From Acidobacteriota bacterium (GTDB taxonomy: Bacteria > Acidobacteriota > Thermoanaerobaculia > Gp7-AA8): a stretch of DNA of 64,000 bases. The position numbers and the translations under genes are program-made. Positions 8,140-16,982 of this stretch are shown one piece after another; within the stretch, counting starts at the first letter, position 1, and the number at the start of each line of letters is the position of its first letter. The notes under the pieces were generated by a model. That model saw nothing but the letters and a program-made list of their open reading frames with translations. It was not told where the DNA came from and searched no databases. Location: contig JAFATB010000014.1 of NCBI GenBank assembly GCA_019244185.1, forward strand, positions 189,587 to 253,586, written 5' to 3'.

Positions 8140-8805
8140 ATGATCAAGTTGAACAACGTCGAGAAGGTCTATCGCACCGACCGCGTCGAGACGCTCGCGC
8201 TGCAGAACATCAACCTCGACATCGCGCCCGGCGAGTTCGTGTCGATGATGGGACCGTCCGGCTGCGGCAAGAGCACGCTGCTGAACCTCATCGGCCTGCT
8301 CGACGCGCCGACGGCGGGCGAGCTGGAGCTCGACCGCCAGAAAGTCCGCGGCTGGCGCGACGGCGACCTCGCGCGCTTCCGCAACGAGAAGCTCGGCTTC
8401 GTCTTCCAGAGCTTCCATCTCGTCCCCGATTTGAAAGTGGTCGACAATGTCGAGATCCCGCTGCTCTATCGCAAGGGCAGCACGGCCGCCCGACGCAAGG
8501 CCGCGCGCGAGGCGCTCGACCGCGTCGGCCTCAGCTCGCGCGTCACGCACTTTCCGACGCAGCTCTCCGGCGGCCAGCAGCAGCGTGTGGCCATCGCGCG
8601 CGCCATCGTCGGCAAGCCGCGCATCCTCCTCGCCGACGAGCCGACCGGCAACCTCGACTCGGCCATGGGCGAGGAGATCATGGACATCCTCCACGACCTG
8701 AACAAGAAGGACGGCACGACCATCGTCATGGTCACGCACGACGAGCGCTTCGCGCGCCGCACCGACCGCATCGTGCGCCTCTTCGACGGACGGCAGGTGG
8801 CGTGA
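8140..8805 (+). CDS. ABC transporter ATPase, MacB/LolD class
   Basis: A 221-residue nucleotide-binding subunit. Walker A is GPSGCGKST (about residues 37-45), the Q-loop region is FVFQSFHLVPDL, the signature is LSGGQQQRVAIARA, Walker B is ILLADEPTGNLD and the switch His is in VTHDERFA. The short spacing and the VFQSFHLVPDL segment place it with the LolD/MacB ATPases that act with FtsX-like permeases. The ATG is preceded by GAAGGAGA. The stop overlaps the start of the following permease as TGATG. It energises the two permeases downstream. Confidence 0.92.
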   Translation: MIKLNNVEKVYRTDRVETLALQNINLDIAPGEFVSMMGPSGCGKSTLLNLIGLLDAPTAGELELDRQKVRGWRDGDLARFRNEKLGFVFQSFHLVPDLKVVDNVEIPLLYRKGSTAARRKAAREALDRVGLSSRVTHFPTQLSGGQQQRVAIARAIVGKPRILLADEPTGNLDSAMGEEIMDILHDLNKKDGTTIVMVTHDERFARRTDRIVRLFDGRQVA

Positions 8806-10043
8806 TGATCGGCAACTACATCAAGCTCGCGCTGAAGGTGCTGCAGCGGCGGAAGTTCTTCACCTTCATCTCGCTGTTCGGCATCTGCCTCACGCTCGTC
8901 GTGCTGATGGTGGCCACGGCGATCCTCGACAACCTCTTCTCGCCGCGCGCGCCGGAGTCGCGCTTCGGACGCACGCTCTGCGTCTACACGATCGCGATCT
9001 TCGGCGACTCGTACTCCACGACCGGCACGCCGGGCTACGGCTTCGTCAACGAGTACGTGCGCAATCTGCCCGGTGCCGAGGCGACGTCGGCGTTCTCGAA
9101 CTTCTCGGGGACGGCGTTCTTTCATCAGGGGCGCAAGATCGAGAGCAACATCAAGCGCACCGACGGCGCGTACTGGAAAATCCTCGACTTCCACTTCCTC
9201 GAAGGCGCGCCGTTCACGCAGGAAGACGACGACCGCGGCAACTTCGTCGCGGTGATCACCTCGGATCTGCGCCGGAAGTTGTTCGGTGGCGCGTCCGCGA
9301 TCGGCAAGACGTTCACGGTCGAAGGGCAGACCTTCCGCGTCGTCGGCGTCGTGCCGCCGGTGCCGATCACGCGCATCGCGGCGTTCTCGGAGATCTGGGT
9401 TCCCATCCACACGCAGAAGCGCGCGGGGTGGGCGACGCAGATGACCGGCGAGTACAACGGTCTCGTGCTCGCGCGCAGCACCGCAGACTTCCCGCGGCTG
9501 CGGCGCGAGTTCGCGCAGCGGCTGACGCATTTCCGGTTCGAGAAGAACTACGACCACGTGAACGTCGGTCTCGACACGCCGTTCGAGGCGTTCGCGCGCT
9601 CGCTCAGCGATCAGCGCAAATACAACACGCAGACGCCGCTGCGGGTGAAGCTGATCCTGCTCGCGATCGCGCTGCTCTTCATCACGCTGCCGACCATGAA
9701 CCTCGTCAGCATCAACCTCTCGCGCATTCTCGAGCGCTCGTCGGAGATCGGCGTGCGGAAGGCGTTCGGCGCGTCGTCGCGCGCTCTGGTCGGGCAGTTC
9801 CTCGTCGAGAACGTCGTGCTGACGATCATCGGCGGCGCGTTCGGCTTCGCGCTTGCGGTGGCCATCCTCTCCGCGCTCACGAACGCGGATCTCATTCCGT
9901 ACGCGGTGTTCGACGTGAACCTGCGCATCTTTTTGTACGGCGTCGCCATCGCCGCCGTCTTCGGCGCGATCTCCGGCGTCTATCCGGCCTGGAGGATGTC
10001 GCGCATGCATCCGGTGAACGCGCTGCGTGGAGGTGTTCAGTGA
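8805..10043 (+). CDS. MacB-like ABC permease, first of two
   Basis: A 412-residue permease with the MacB layout: helix 1 at about residues 20-42, a large periplasmic domain (MacB_PCD, about 50-280), then three C-terminal FtsX helices starting near LILLAIALLFITLPTMNLVSI and including the SSEIGVRKAFGAS coupling loop. The ATG at 8805 shares bases with the ATPase stop; a GTG at 8802 is also possible. The 3' end overlaps the second permease by 4 bp. Two different permease subunits with one ATPase suggest a heterodimeric transporter, unlike E. coli MacB, which is a homodimer with a fused ATPase. Confidence 0.88.
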   Translation: MIGNYIKLALKVLQRRKFFTFISLFGICLTLVVLMVATAILDNLFSPRAPESRFGRTLCVYTIAIFGDSYSTTGTPGYGFVNEYVRNLPGAEATSAFSNFSGTAFFHQGRKIESNIKRTDGAYWKILDFHFLEGAPFTQEDDDRGNFVAVITSDLRRKLFGGASAIGKTFTVEGQTFRVVGVVPPVPITRIAAFSEIWVPIHTQKRAGWATQMTGEYNGLVLARSTADFPRLRREFAQRLTHFRFEKNYDHVNVGLDTPFEAFARSLSDQRKYNTQTPLRVKLILLAIALLFITLPTMNLVSINLSRILERSSEIGVRKAFGASSRALVGQFLVENVVLTIIGGAFGFALAVAILSALTNADLIPYAVFDVNLRIFLYGVAIAAVFGAISGVYPAWRMSRMHPVNALRGGVQ

Positions 10044-11236
10044 CTCGTCATCTGCTGAAGCTCGTTTGGAATCGCAAGCGCACGAACGCGCTGATCGTCG
10101 CGGAGATCTTCATCTCGCTGCTGGTGATCTTCGCCGTGCTCGCCGGCGCGGTGAACTTCGCCACGAACTGGCGGCGCCCGCTCGGCTACGACTATCACGA
10201 CGTCTGGAACATCCGCGCCGATCTCGAGCACGAGGAGAACCCGGAGAAGAACCCGCACATGCACGAGTCGATGATGCACGTGCTGCACGAGGCTCAGTCG
10301 TTCCCCGAGGTCGTCGCCGCGGCGGGATCGAACACGCCGGCGTACGGCTTCTCGACCGACTCGAACGGCACGGACATGAACGGACACTACGTCGACCTGA
10401 TCGTCGACGACGTGACGGACGACTTCACGCGCACGATGCAGTTGCACGTCCTGCGCGGACGCTTCTTCACCCGCGAGGACGACGCCGCGCAGTACCGCCC
10501 CGCGGTTGTCGACGAGAACACCGCGCGGTCGCTCTTCGGCACACTCGACGTCGTCGGGCGCAAGATCACGTGGAAAGACACGCCCGAGGACACGCTGCGG
10601 ATCGTCGGCGTGGTCAGTGGCTACCGCAAGGCGGGCGAGACGAGCGATCCGGTCAACATGGTCTTCCGCCGCGTGGCGCCCGATCACAAGTTCGGCGGGC
10701 TCATTCGCAACATCATCGTGCGCGTGCGTCCCGGCACGAGCGCGGCGTTCGAGGAGACGCTGCTCAATCGCCTGCAGGCCGCCGCGCCCGACATGTCGTT
10801 CCGCCTGCAGCACATGGACCGCATGCGCCGCGACGCGCTGCGTTTGTATCTCGCGCCGGTGGTGTTGCTGAGCGTCATCGCGCTGTTCCTCATCTCGATG
10901 GTGACTCTGGGACTGACGGGCGTGCTCTGGCAGAACGTCACGCGCCGCACGCGCGAGATCGGCCTGCGCCGCGCCACCGGCGCGACCGGCAGCCGCGTGC
11001 ATCGCCAGATCCTCGGCGAGGTGCTGCTGCTGGCCAGCATCGCCTGCGCGATCGGCGTCGTCGTGATCCTGCAGCTGCCGATCCTCGGCGCGTTCCGCGT
11101 CGTCACGCCGGCGTCGTTCACAACGGGACTCATCGGCGCACTTGCGGCGATTTACGCGCTGACGCTACTTTGCGGGCTCTATCCCAGCTGGCTCGCCTCG
11201 CGGCTGCAACCCGCGGACGCGCTGCGTTACGAGTGA
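10040..11236 (+). CDS. MacB-like ABC permease, second of two
   Basis: A 398-residue paralogue of the preceding permease, with an N-terminal helix (ALIVAEIFISLLVIFAVLAG), a periplasmic domain and three C-terminal helices with the coupling loop RTREIGLRRATGATG. The GTG start at 10040 overlaps the upstream stop as GTGA and is preceded by GGAGG. Residue identity to the first permease looks low outside the FtsX core, so the pair probably plays unequal roles. The family moves lipoproteins, peptides or antibiotics across or out of the membrane; nothing here fixes the cargo. Confidence 0.87.
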   Translation: MTRHLLKLVWNRKRTNALIVAEIFISLLVIFAVLAGAVNFATNWRRPLGYDYHDVWNIRADLEHEENPEKNPHMHESMMHVLHEAQSFPEVVAAAGSNTPAYGFSTDSNGTDMNGHYVDLIVDDVTDDFTRTMQLHVLRGRFFTREDDAAQYRPAVVDENTARSLFGTLDVVGRKITWKDTPEDTLRIVGVVSGYRKAGETSDPVNMVFRRVAPDHKFGGLIRNIIVRVRPGTSAAFEETLLNRLQAAAPDMSFRLQHMDRMRRDALRLYLAPVVLLSVIALFLISMVTLGLTGVLWQNVTRRTREIGLRRATGATGSRVHRQILGEVLLLASIACAIGVVVILQLPILGAFRVVTPASFTTGLIGALAAIYALTLLCGLYPSWLASRLQPADALRYE

Positions 11237-11240
11237 TGGT

Positions 11241-12614
11241 TTGAACGAAGCGATTCTCATCGTCGACGACGACGCGTCGATCACCGCGTCGCTGGCCCTG
11301 CTGCTCAAGCAGCACGGCTACCGTTCGGTGTCGGCGCATTCGCCGGTCGAGGCGCTCGCGGCATTGAGCCGCGAGCGCCCCTTGCTCGTGCTGCAGGACA
11401 TGAACTTCAGCCGGCAGACGAGCGGCGACGAGGGGCTCGAACTCCTCGCGCGCATCCGCGCCGCCGATCCGCTGCTGCCCGTGATTCTCATCACCGCGTG
11501 GGGCTCGATCGCTTTGGCCGTGGAAGGGATGAAGCGCGGCGCGTCCGACTTCATCACCAAGCCGTGGGAGAACGCGACGGTGCTGCGGTCGGTCGAGACC
11601 GCGCTGAAGCTCGCCGGCACGGCGGAAGAACAGCACCTCACGCGCGCGGAACTCGACGAGCGTTACGACTTCTCGAATCTCATCGGCAACGATCCGAAGA
11701 TCGTGCGGCTGCTGGAGATGATCGGCCGCGTCGCCGCCACCGACGCGTCCGTGCTCGTCACCGGCGAGAGCGGCACGGGCAAGGAGCTGGTCGCGGAGGC
11801 GCTGCACCGCAACGGCCGGCGCCGCGGCGGGCCGTTCGTCAAAGTCAACCTCGGCGGCATCTCCGCGACGCTCTTTGAAAGTGAGATGTTCGGCCACGTG
11901 CGCGGCGCGTTCACGGACGCGCGCGAGTCGCGACGCGGTCGCTTCGAGCTCGCGGACGGCGGCACGATCTTCCTCGACGAGATCGGCGAGCTCGAAGCGG
12001 CGTCGCAGGTGAAGCTGCTGCGCGTGCTGCAGGACCGGACGTTCGAGGTGTTGGGATCGAGCCGCCCGCGCGCGGTCGACGTGCGCGTCGTCGCGGCGAC
12101 GAACCGGCAGCTGCACGATCTCGTCGAGCGCGGCGAGTTCCGCGAAGACCTGCTTTATCGGCTCAATCTCATCAACATCCATCTGCCGCCGCTGCGCGAC
12201 CGGCGGGGCGATGTGCCGCGGCTCGCGAATCATTTCCTGCGGCTGGCGAACGAGGCCTATCGCGCGAACGTCGAGACGATCACGCCGCGCGCGATGGAGT
12301 GGCTGCGCGCGCAGCCGTGGCCGGGCAACATCCGCCAGCTGCGGCAGACCATCGACCGCGCGGTGCTGATCCGCGGCGGCCCGTCGCTCGACGTCGACGA
12401 CTTCTTCGCCGTGCGCGACGCGGCGTCGAGCGACCGGCGCGAGGTGGCGCTGCCGGAAGCGGGCACGATCACGCTTGACGAGCTCGAAAAGAAGATGATC
12501 GTGAAGTGCATGGCGCACTACGACGGCAACGTCTCGCGGGCCGCGGAGGCGCTCGGCCTCTCGCGCGCGGCGCTGTACCGCCGGCTCGAGAAGTACGGGA
12601 TCAGCGCGGAATGA
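11241..12614 (+). CDS. NtrC-family sigma-54 activator with receiver domain
   Basis: A 457-residue response regulator. The receiver (1-120) has acidic residues 9-11, phospho-acceptor Asp53 and Lys in ITKPWE. The AAA+ domain has Walker A GESGTGKE and Walker B TIFLDEIGEL, and a C-terminal Fis-type helix-turn-helix (GNVSRAAEALGLSRAALYRRLEK). The sigma-54 contact loop reads GAFTDA, not GAFTGA. The start is TTG at 11241, four bases after the permease stop; no ATG or GTG lies before the receiver. It probably controls its own efflux operon together with the kinase that overlaps its end. Confidence 0.9.
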   Translation: MNEAILIVDDDASITASLALLLKQHGYRSVSAHSPVEALAALSRERPLLVLQDMNFSRQTSGDEGLELLARIRAADPLLPVILITAWGSIALAVEGMKRGASDFITKPWENATVLRSVETALKLAGTAEEQHLTRAELDERYDFSNLIGNDPKIVRLLEMIGRVAATDASVLVTGESGTGKELVAEALHRNGRRRGGPFVKVNLGGISATLFESEMFGHVRGAFTDARESRRGRFELADGGTIFLDEIGELEAASQVKLLRVLQDRTFEVLGSSRPRAVDVRVVAATNRQLHDLVERGEFREDLLYRLNLINIHLPPLRDRRGDVPRLANHFLRLANEAYRANVETITPRAMEWLRAQPWPGNIRQLRQTIDRAVLIRGGPSLDVDDFFAVRDAASSDRREVALPEAGTITLDELEKKMIVKCMAHYDGNVSRAAEALGLSRAALYRRLEKYGISAE

Positions 12615-13873
12615 CGCTGCGCGCGAAGATCCTCGCGTACATCATCGCCGTGCACGTCGCGCTCGGCGCGGCGGCGTGGTTCGTCATCGACGCGTGGTTC
12701 AACGTCTCGGAGCTGCGCTTCCTGCTCTTCGCGGTCGAGGCGTTGTTCGTGCTGTCCATCGCCATCAGCGCGCGCCTCATGCGCGCGCTCTTCGTGCCGA
12801 TCGACGTGCTGCGCACCGGCGCGGAACTGCTCGCCGAGCGCGACTTCACGTCGCACTTCGCGCCGGTGGGGCAGCCGGAGTTCGACGCGCTCGTCGACGT
12901 CTACAACCGCATGGCCGAACGGCTGCGCGAGGAACGGCTCGGCGCGGAAGAACAGCATCAGCTGCTCGAGAAGATCGTCGAGGCGTCGCCGGCCGGCATC
13001 GTGATCTGCGACTTCGACGGCAACATCGCGCGCGCGAATCCCGCGGCGGAACGGCTGCTGACGCCGGAGCTGCGCAGCGAGCTCGCGACCGTCGCGACGG
13101 GCGAGTCGCGCCTGGTCACGAACCGCGGCGCGCGGCGCGTGCGCGTGCGGCGCGCGGAATTCCGCGACCGCGGTTTCGCCAAGAGCTTCTTCGTCATCGA
13201 AGAGCTGACCGAGGAGCTGCGGCTGTCGGAGAAAGCGGCGTATGAAAAGCTCATTCGGATGATGTCGCACGAGGTGAACAACTCTGTCGGCGCGGTGCGG
13301 TCGCTGCTCGAGTCGTCGCTGCGCTACGCGCCGCAGGTCGGCGAGGCGGACCGCGACGACTTCGCGAACGCCCTGCAGGTCGCCTCCGCGCGCATGGACG
13401 CGCTGAACCGCTTCATGGCCGCGTTTGCGGAAGTGGTGCGCATCCCGCCGCCGGCGAAGACGCGTACGAACGTCGCCGAGCTGGTCGAGCGCGTCGCCGC
13501 GCTGCTGCGTCCCGAGCTCGCGCGGCGCGCGATCGCGCTCGACCTGAAGCTCGACGACCGCCGCGCGTTCGACGTCGATCCCAACCAGCTCGAGCAGGTC
13601 GTGCTCAACATCTTCCGCAACGCGATCGACGCCGTCGCACGCGACGGCGCCGTGTTCGTGACGTTACGCGACGGCGTGCTGGCCATCGGCGACACCGGCC
13701 CCGGCATCGCCGGCTCCGTCCGCTCCGAGCTCTTCACGCCGTTCTTCACCACCAAGCGCGACGGCCGCGGCCTCGGCCTCACGATCGTCCAGGAAATTCT
13801 CGCCAACCACGGCCTCGCCTTTTCGCTGGAGAACCGTCCCGGCGGAGGAGCGGAGTTCCGGATCGCGTTCTAG
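12611..13873 (+). CDS. Membrane sensor histidine kinase partner of the NtrC-type regulator
   Basis: A 420-residue kinase with two N-terminal helices (about residues 8-28 and 35-58) and almost no periplasmic loop, then HAMP-like and PAS sequence (IVEASPAGIVICDFDGNIARANPAAE). The phospho-acceptor region is LIRMMSHEVNNSVGAV with His in the H-box, and the ATPase boxes are NIFRNAID (N), GDTGPGI (G1) and GRGLGLTI (G2). The H-E-V-N-N form is typical of NtrB/NtrY-like kinases. The ATG overlaps the regulator stop as ATGA. With so little periplasmic sequence, it may sense membrane state or the transporter itself. Confidence 0.9.
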   Translation: MTLRAKILAYIIAVHVALGAAAWFVIDAWFNVSELRFLLFAVEALFVLSIAISARLMRALFVPIDVLRTGAELLAERDFTSHFAPVGQPEFDALVDVYNRMAERLREERLGAEEQHQLLEKIVEASPAGIVICDFDGNIARANPAAERLLTPELRSELATVATGESRLVTNRGARRVRVRRAEFRDRGFAKSFFVIEELTEELRLSEKAAYEKLIRMMSHEVNNSVGAVRSLLESSLRYAPQVGEADRDDFANALQVASARMDALNRFMAAFAEVVRIPPPAKTRTNVAELVERVAALLRPELARRAIALDLKLDDRRAFDVDPNQLEQVVLNIFRNAIDAVARDGAVFVTLRDGVLAIGDTGPGIAGSVRSELFTPFFTTKRDGRGLGLTIVQEILANHGLAFSLENRPGGGAEFRIAF

Positions 13874-13875
13874 CC

Positions 13876-14829
13876 TTACTTCGCGACGAGGATCTGCTCG
13901 ATCAGCGACAGCGCGCGCGGGTCGTTCGTCTGCGCGAGCCAGAACATGGCGCGCTCGCGAACCTTGCGGCTCTTGTTCTTCTTCACGAGATCGATGAGCA
14001 GCGGCACGGAGCGGTCGGCGGGCAGCTGCGAGATGGCGAAGACGGCCTGTTCTCTCACCGAGTCGTCGGGGTCTTCGTCGACGGCGCGGCGCAGCTCCGC
14101 CGCGGCTTTCGCGCCTGCTTTCTGGCCGAGCCAGAAGAGCGACTCGCGGCGGACGTCGGAGCGCGGATGATGCCGCGCGAAGTCGATGAGCGCTTCGGTC
14201 GCGCCGACGCCTTTCGATTCGGAGAGCGAGAACACCGCGCGCTTCTGTAGCGACCCGTTGTCGCCGTCGCGGATGAAGTCCGTGAGAAAGCGCGCGCCGC
14301 GATCGCCGCCCTGCTGGCCGATCCAGAAGAGGGCGTCCTCGCGGATGCGGTTCGTGTACTTTGCGCCGCTCAGCGCCTCGAGGCGCGGCTCGGCCGCGGG
14401 GCTGTCGTGCATGGCGATCGCGGCGAGCATCGACGAACGGTCGCTGCCGTCGCGCTCGACCTGTTCCGCGAGGAAGTCGATGCTCTCCTCGGGTGTCGGC
14501 GAGAGCCACTGTAGTCCCGCGCGCTGCACCGGGCAGTCGCCGTCGACGAGACGCAGCCGTTCGACGGTGGCGCCGTTCATCTTCGCGACGACCGTCATCG
14601 TGCCGCTGGAGGCGACGTCGTCGCGCGTGGAGAAGCCGTGCGACTCGAGATCGCAGTCGCAGCACCCGCGGCCGCCGCGGTCGTAGTTGCAGCAGATCGA
14701 AGCGTGGCCGGACATCGGCACCTTCCACGCGACCCACGCCGCACCGGCGGGGATCGTGAGTCGCGCGGAAGCGGAGAGCGCGAGGGCGAACGTGGCGGCG
14801 AGGAGCAACGTCAGGCGCGTGGTCTTCAT
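13876..14829 (-). CDS. Exported HEAT-repeat protein (last gene of ECF operon)
   Basis: A 317-residue protein with an N-terminal signal peptide (LTLLLAATFALALSASA) and a Cys-rich stretch near residues 36-50 (SICCNYDRGGRGCCDCDLES). Residues about 150-310 are tandem HEAT units with a periodic DALFWIGQQGGD, ESLFWLGQKAGA, ERAMFWLAQTNDP pattern. The Cys cluster CC...CCDC could bind a metal or form disulfides in the periplasm. The ATG has AGGAG upstream, 9 bp after the previous gene. It probably forms a protein-protein scaffold under control of the ECF sigma at the head of the operon. Confidence 0.82.
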   Translation of the reverse strand: MKTTRLTLLLAATFALALSASARLTIPAGAAWVAWKVPMSGHASICCNYDRGGRGCCDCDLESHGFSTRDDVASSGTMTVVAKMNGATVERLRLVDGDCPVQRAGLQWLSPTPEESIDFLAEQVERDGSDRSSMLAAIAMHDSPAAEPRLEALSGAKYTNRIREDALFWIGQQGGDRGARFLTDFIRDGDNGSLQKRAVFSLSESKGVGATEALIDFARHHPRSDVRRESLFWLGQKAGAKAAAELRRAVDEDPDDSVREQAVFAISQLPADRSVPLLIDLVKKNKSRKVRERAMFWLAQTNDPRALSLIEQILVAK

Positions 14830-14838
14830 CGTCTACTC

Positions 14839-16107
14839 CTATTCCTGATCGAGGATCTGCAGCATGTAGTCGACGGCGTCCTTGTCGTTCATCACGGAAA
14901 GCTTCTCGAGCGCGTCGTGCTTGAGCTCGCGGTTCGTCTCTTTCTTCACGATGTCGATGAGCGCCTTCGCGTTGTCTTGCACGAAGAGGCCTTCGATGAC
15001 GGCGCGCTTCACGCTCATGCTCGGGTCGCTGCTGTAGAGCTGGAGAAGGAGCGGCGCGGTGTGCTTGCCCATGAGGCCGAGCTTGCGGATCGCGTCGGCG
15101 CGAAGCTCCACGTCTTTCTCGCCGCGCGCGAGCTCGCTCATGCGCTGCGAGTCGCCGGCGACGAAGAGCGCCTCGATGATGGCCTCGCGCACGTTGCGCG
15201 CGGTTTCGTTCGCGTAGAGCGAGGCCAGCTCGCCGCGCGCGTTCATGACGCCGAGGGTGCGGATCGCTTCCTCGCGGAGATCGGCGTCCTTCTCGGAACG
15301 CGCGGCGTTGACGACGCGCGCCTCGTCGCCGGCGATCATGAAGGCCTGCAGCACTTCCTTCTTCACCTCGCGCGATGCGGAGGAGGAGTAGAGCTCGGCG
15401 AGGAGCTGGCGGTTGTGCTCCGTGCCCTGGATGCCGAGGTACTTCACGACGGACTTCTGGAGCTCGGGATTGGTCGTGCCGCGGGCGATCGACGAGATGA
15501 GCTGCTGCGCGCGCGGAGAGTCGGACTGGCTGAGGATGAACAGCGCCTGATCCTTGACCTTGTGCGAGGCATTGCTGCGCAGGATCTTGTCGAGCAGCGG
15601 ATACGCGCGCTCGGGATCGGTGTTCATCAGCGAGTTGATGGCCATGATCTTCAGCTCGTCGTCCTCGACATGCTCGGGCGCGACGCGCTCGCCGCCGGCC
15701 TGGCGCACTTCGAGATCGAGCGCGCGCGCGTCGTCGAGCCACTTGCTCTGCGGATACGCTTTCTTCAGCGTGGCCACGGTCTGCAGCGCCTCGCCGCGGC
15801 GCCCGAGCTTCGCCAGCGCGTACGCGGTCCAGTAAAGGGCGCCGTCGGCGCGCTTGCCTTTCATCTCCGCGACCTGCGAGAAGTACTTGATCGCGTCTTC
15901 CCACTCGCCGTCGTCGATGGCGTCGGTGCCGTCGCCGTAGAGATCGCTCTCGCGTTCGGCGCGCTCGCCTTTTTCACCTTGTTCGGCGGAGGCGTCGACG
16001 TACGCGTACGCTTCGGCATCGGCATTCCAGTTGGCGAGCAGCTTGGTTGCGTTGCCGCTCAGGAGGAGGACGGCGAAGATTGCCGCGAGAATCGTTTTCG
16101 TGTTCAT
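14839..16107 (-). CDS. Exported HEAT/TPR-repeat protein
   Basis: About 422 residues with a signal peptide (ILAAIFAVLLLSGNATKLLA), a TPR-like part around residues 65-125 (WEDAIKYFSQVAEMKGKRAD) and then eight or more HEAT-like repeats of about 32 residues, each with a helix ending in LGVMN-, LGLMG- or LSVMN-like sequence. The ATG at 16107 is chosen for its GGGAG site and signal peptide; an ATG at 16125 in the same frame overlaps the anti-sigma stop as ATGA and would add six residues. It is co-transcribed with the sigma/anti-sigma pair. Confidence 0.82.
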   Translation of the reverse strand: MNTKTILAAIFAVLLLSGNATKLLANWNADAEAYAYVDASAEQGEKGERAERESDLYGDGTDAIDDGEWEDAIKYFSQVAEMKGKRADGALYWTAYALAKLGRRGEALQTVATLKKAYPQSKWLDDARALDLEVRQAGGERVAPEHVEDDELKIMAINSLMNTDPERAYPLLDKILRSNASHKVKDQALFILSQSDSPRAQQLISSIARGTTNPELQKSVVKYLGIQGTEHNRQLLAELYSSSASREVKKEVLQAFMIAGDEARVVNAARSEKDADLREEAIRTLGVMNARGELASLYANETARNVREAIIEALFVAGDSQRMSELARGEKDVELRADAIRKLGLMGKHTAPLLLQLYSSDPSMSVKRAVIEGLFVQDNAKALIDIVKKETNRELKHDALEKLSVMNDKDAVDYMLQILDQE

Positions 16108-16121
16108 GGTCGTGCTCCCGT

Positions 16122-16982
16122 TCATACGCTTGGTTGCTGAATCGGCATCCGCTCCTGCGTGCGCACGCCGGCGCGCACGACGCGGAGCTTGAAGACGAGT
16201 CCCTTCGCCGCGACGCGCTTCTGGATCCGCCGAAGCTCGTTCGGCGAGAGGTCGTCGGGCGCATGGGCGATCTGCAGCAGCACCGGCTCGAGCTCGCCGA
16301 GGAGCGTGGCCACGTTCTCCTCGCCGCGATCGGTGGCGGTGCGTCTGTAAAGTCGATTGCTGGCGAGCAGCGCCTCGGCGTGCTCGCGTTCGTTGCTGAT
16401 ATCCACCGTGCCTTCGCCCGGCGTGAGGTTCGTCAACTCGACGAGCACGCGTTCGGACTGGTCGAAGTGATCGCCGACGACGACGAGGAGGATGCGCTCC
16501 TTGCCGCCGCCGGTCGCGTCATTGGCGCGGTTCGGGTTGTTGCTCGCCGTGGCGAACGGCGCGTTCTGCTGCGACGTCGCATGCGGCGCGGTGGTCGTCG
16601 GCGAAGTCGTGGTCGATGACGCCGGCGTGGCGACGCGCGCGACCTGCTGCTGCTCCTGCTGCGGCGTGCGCCGCCACACCATGCCGGTGCAGAAGCCCAT
16701 GCCCGCGACGGCGGCAACAGCCGTCCACTTCACGATCGCAGGCGTGAGACGCGCGCGGCGCTTCTCGCCGCGAAGGCGCCAGCGGAGTCGATCCCAGACG
16801 CGCGCCTCATAGTCGGCGCCGGGGTCCGGCACCTCGTACGGCGTCACGGTGTCGAGCGTCGCCGCGAGGCGGCCGAGCTCGGACTGGCACTCCGCGCACT
16901 GCGCGAGATGCGCCTCGTGCACGGCCGCTTCCGGCTCGCCGTAGTAGATGAGGATGAGGTCTTCCTGAGTGAGGTGATTCAT
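16122..16982 (-). CDS. Zinc-finger (zf-HC2) transmembrane anti-sigma factor
   Basis: A 286-residue protein. The N-terminus carries the zinc-binding anti-sigma motif His25-x3-Cys29-x2-Cys32, a single membrane helix lies near residues 82-102 (IVKWTAVAAVAGMGFCTGMV), followed by a Ser/Thr/Ala-rich linker and a periplasmic domain. The cytoplasmic part should hold the ECF sigma inactive until a periplasmic signal arrives. Its start overlaps the sigma stop by 4 bp (ATGA) on the same strand. The C-terminal domain (KERILLVVVGDHFDQSERVL) is unusual in length and may be the sensor. Confidence 0.87.
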   Translation of the reverse strand: MNHLTQEDLILIYYGEPEAAVHEAHLAQCAECQSELGRLAATLDTVTPYEVPDPGADYEARVWDRLRWRLRGEKRRARLTPAIVKWTAVAAVAGMGFCTGMVWRRTPQQEQQQVARVATPASSTTTSPTTTAPHATSQQNAPFATASNNPNRANDATGGGKERILLVVVGDHFDQSERVLVELTNLTPGEGTVDISNEREHAEALLASNRLYRRTATDRGEENVATLLGELEPVLLQIAHAPDDLSPNELRRIQKRVAAKGLVFKLRVVRAGVRTQERMPIQQPSV

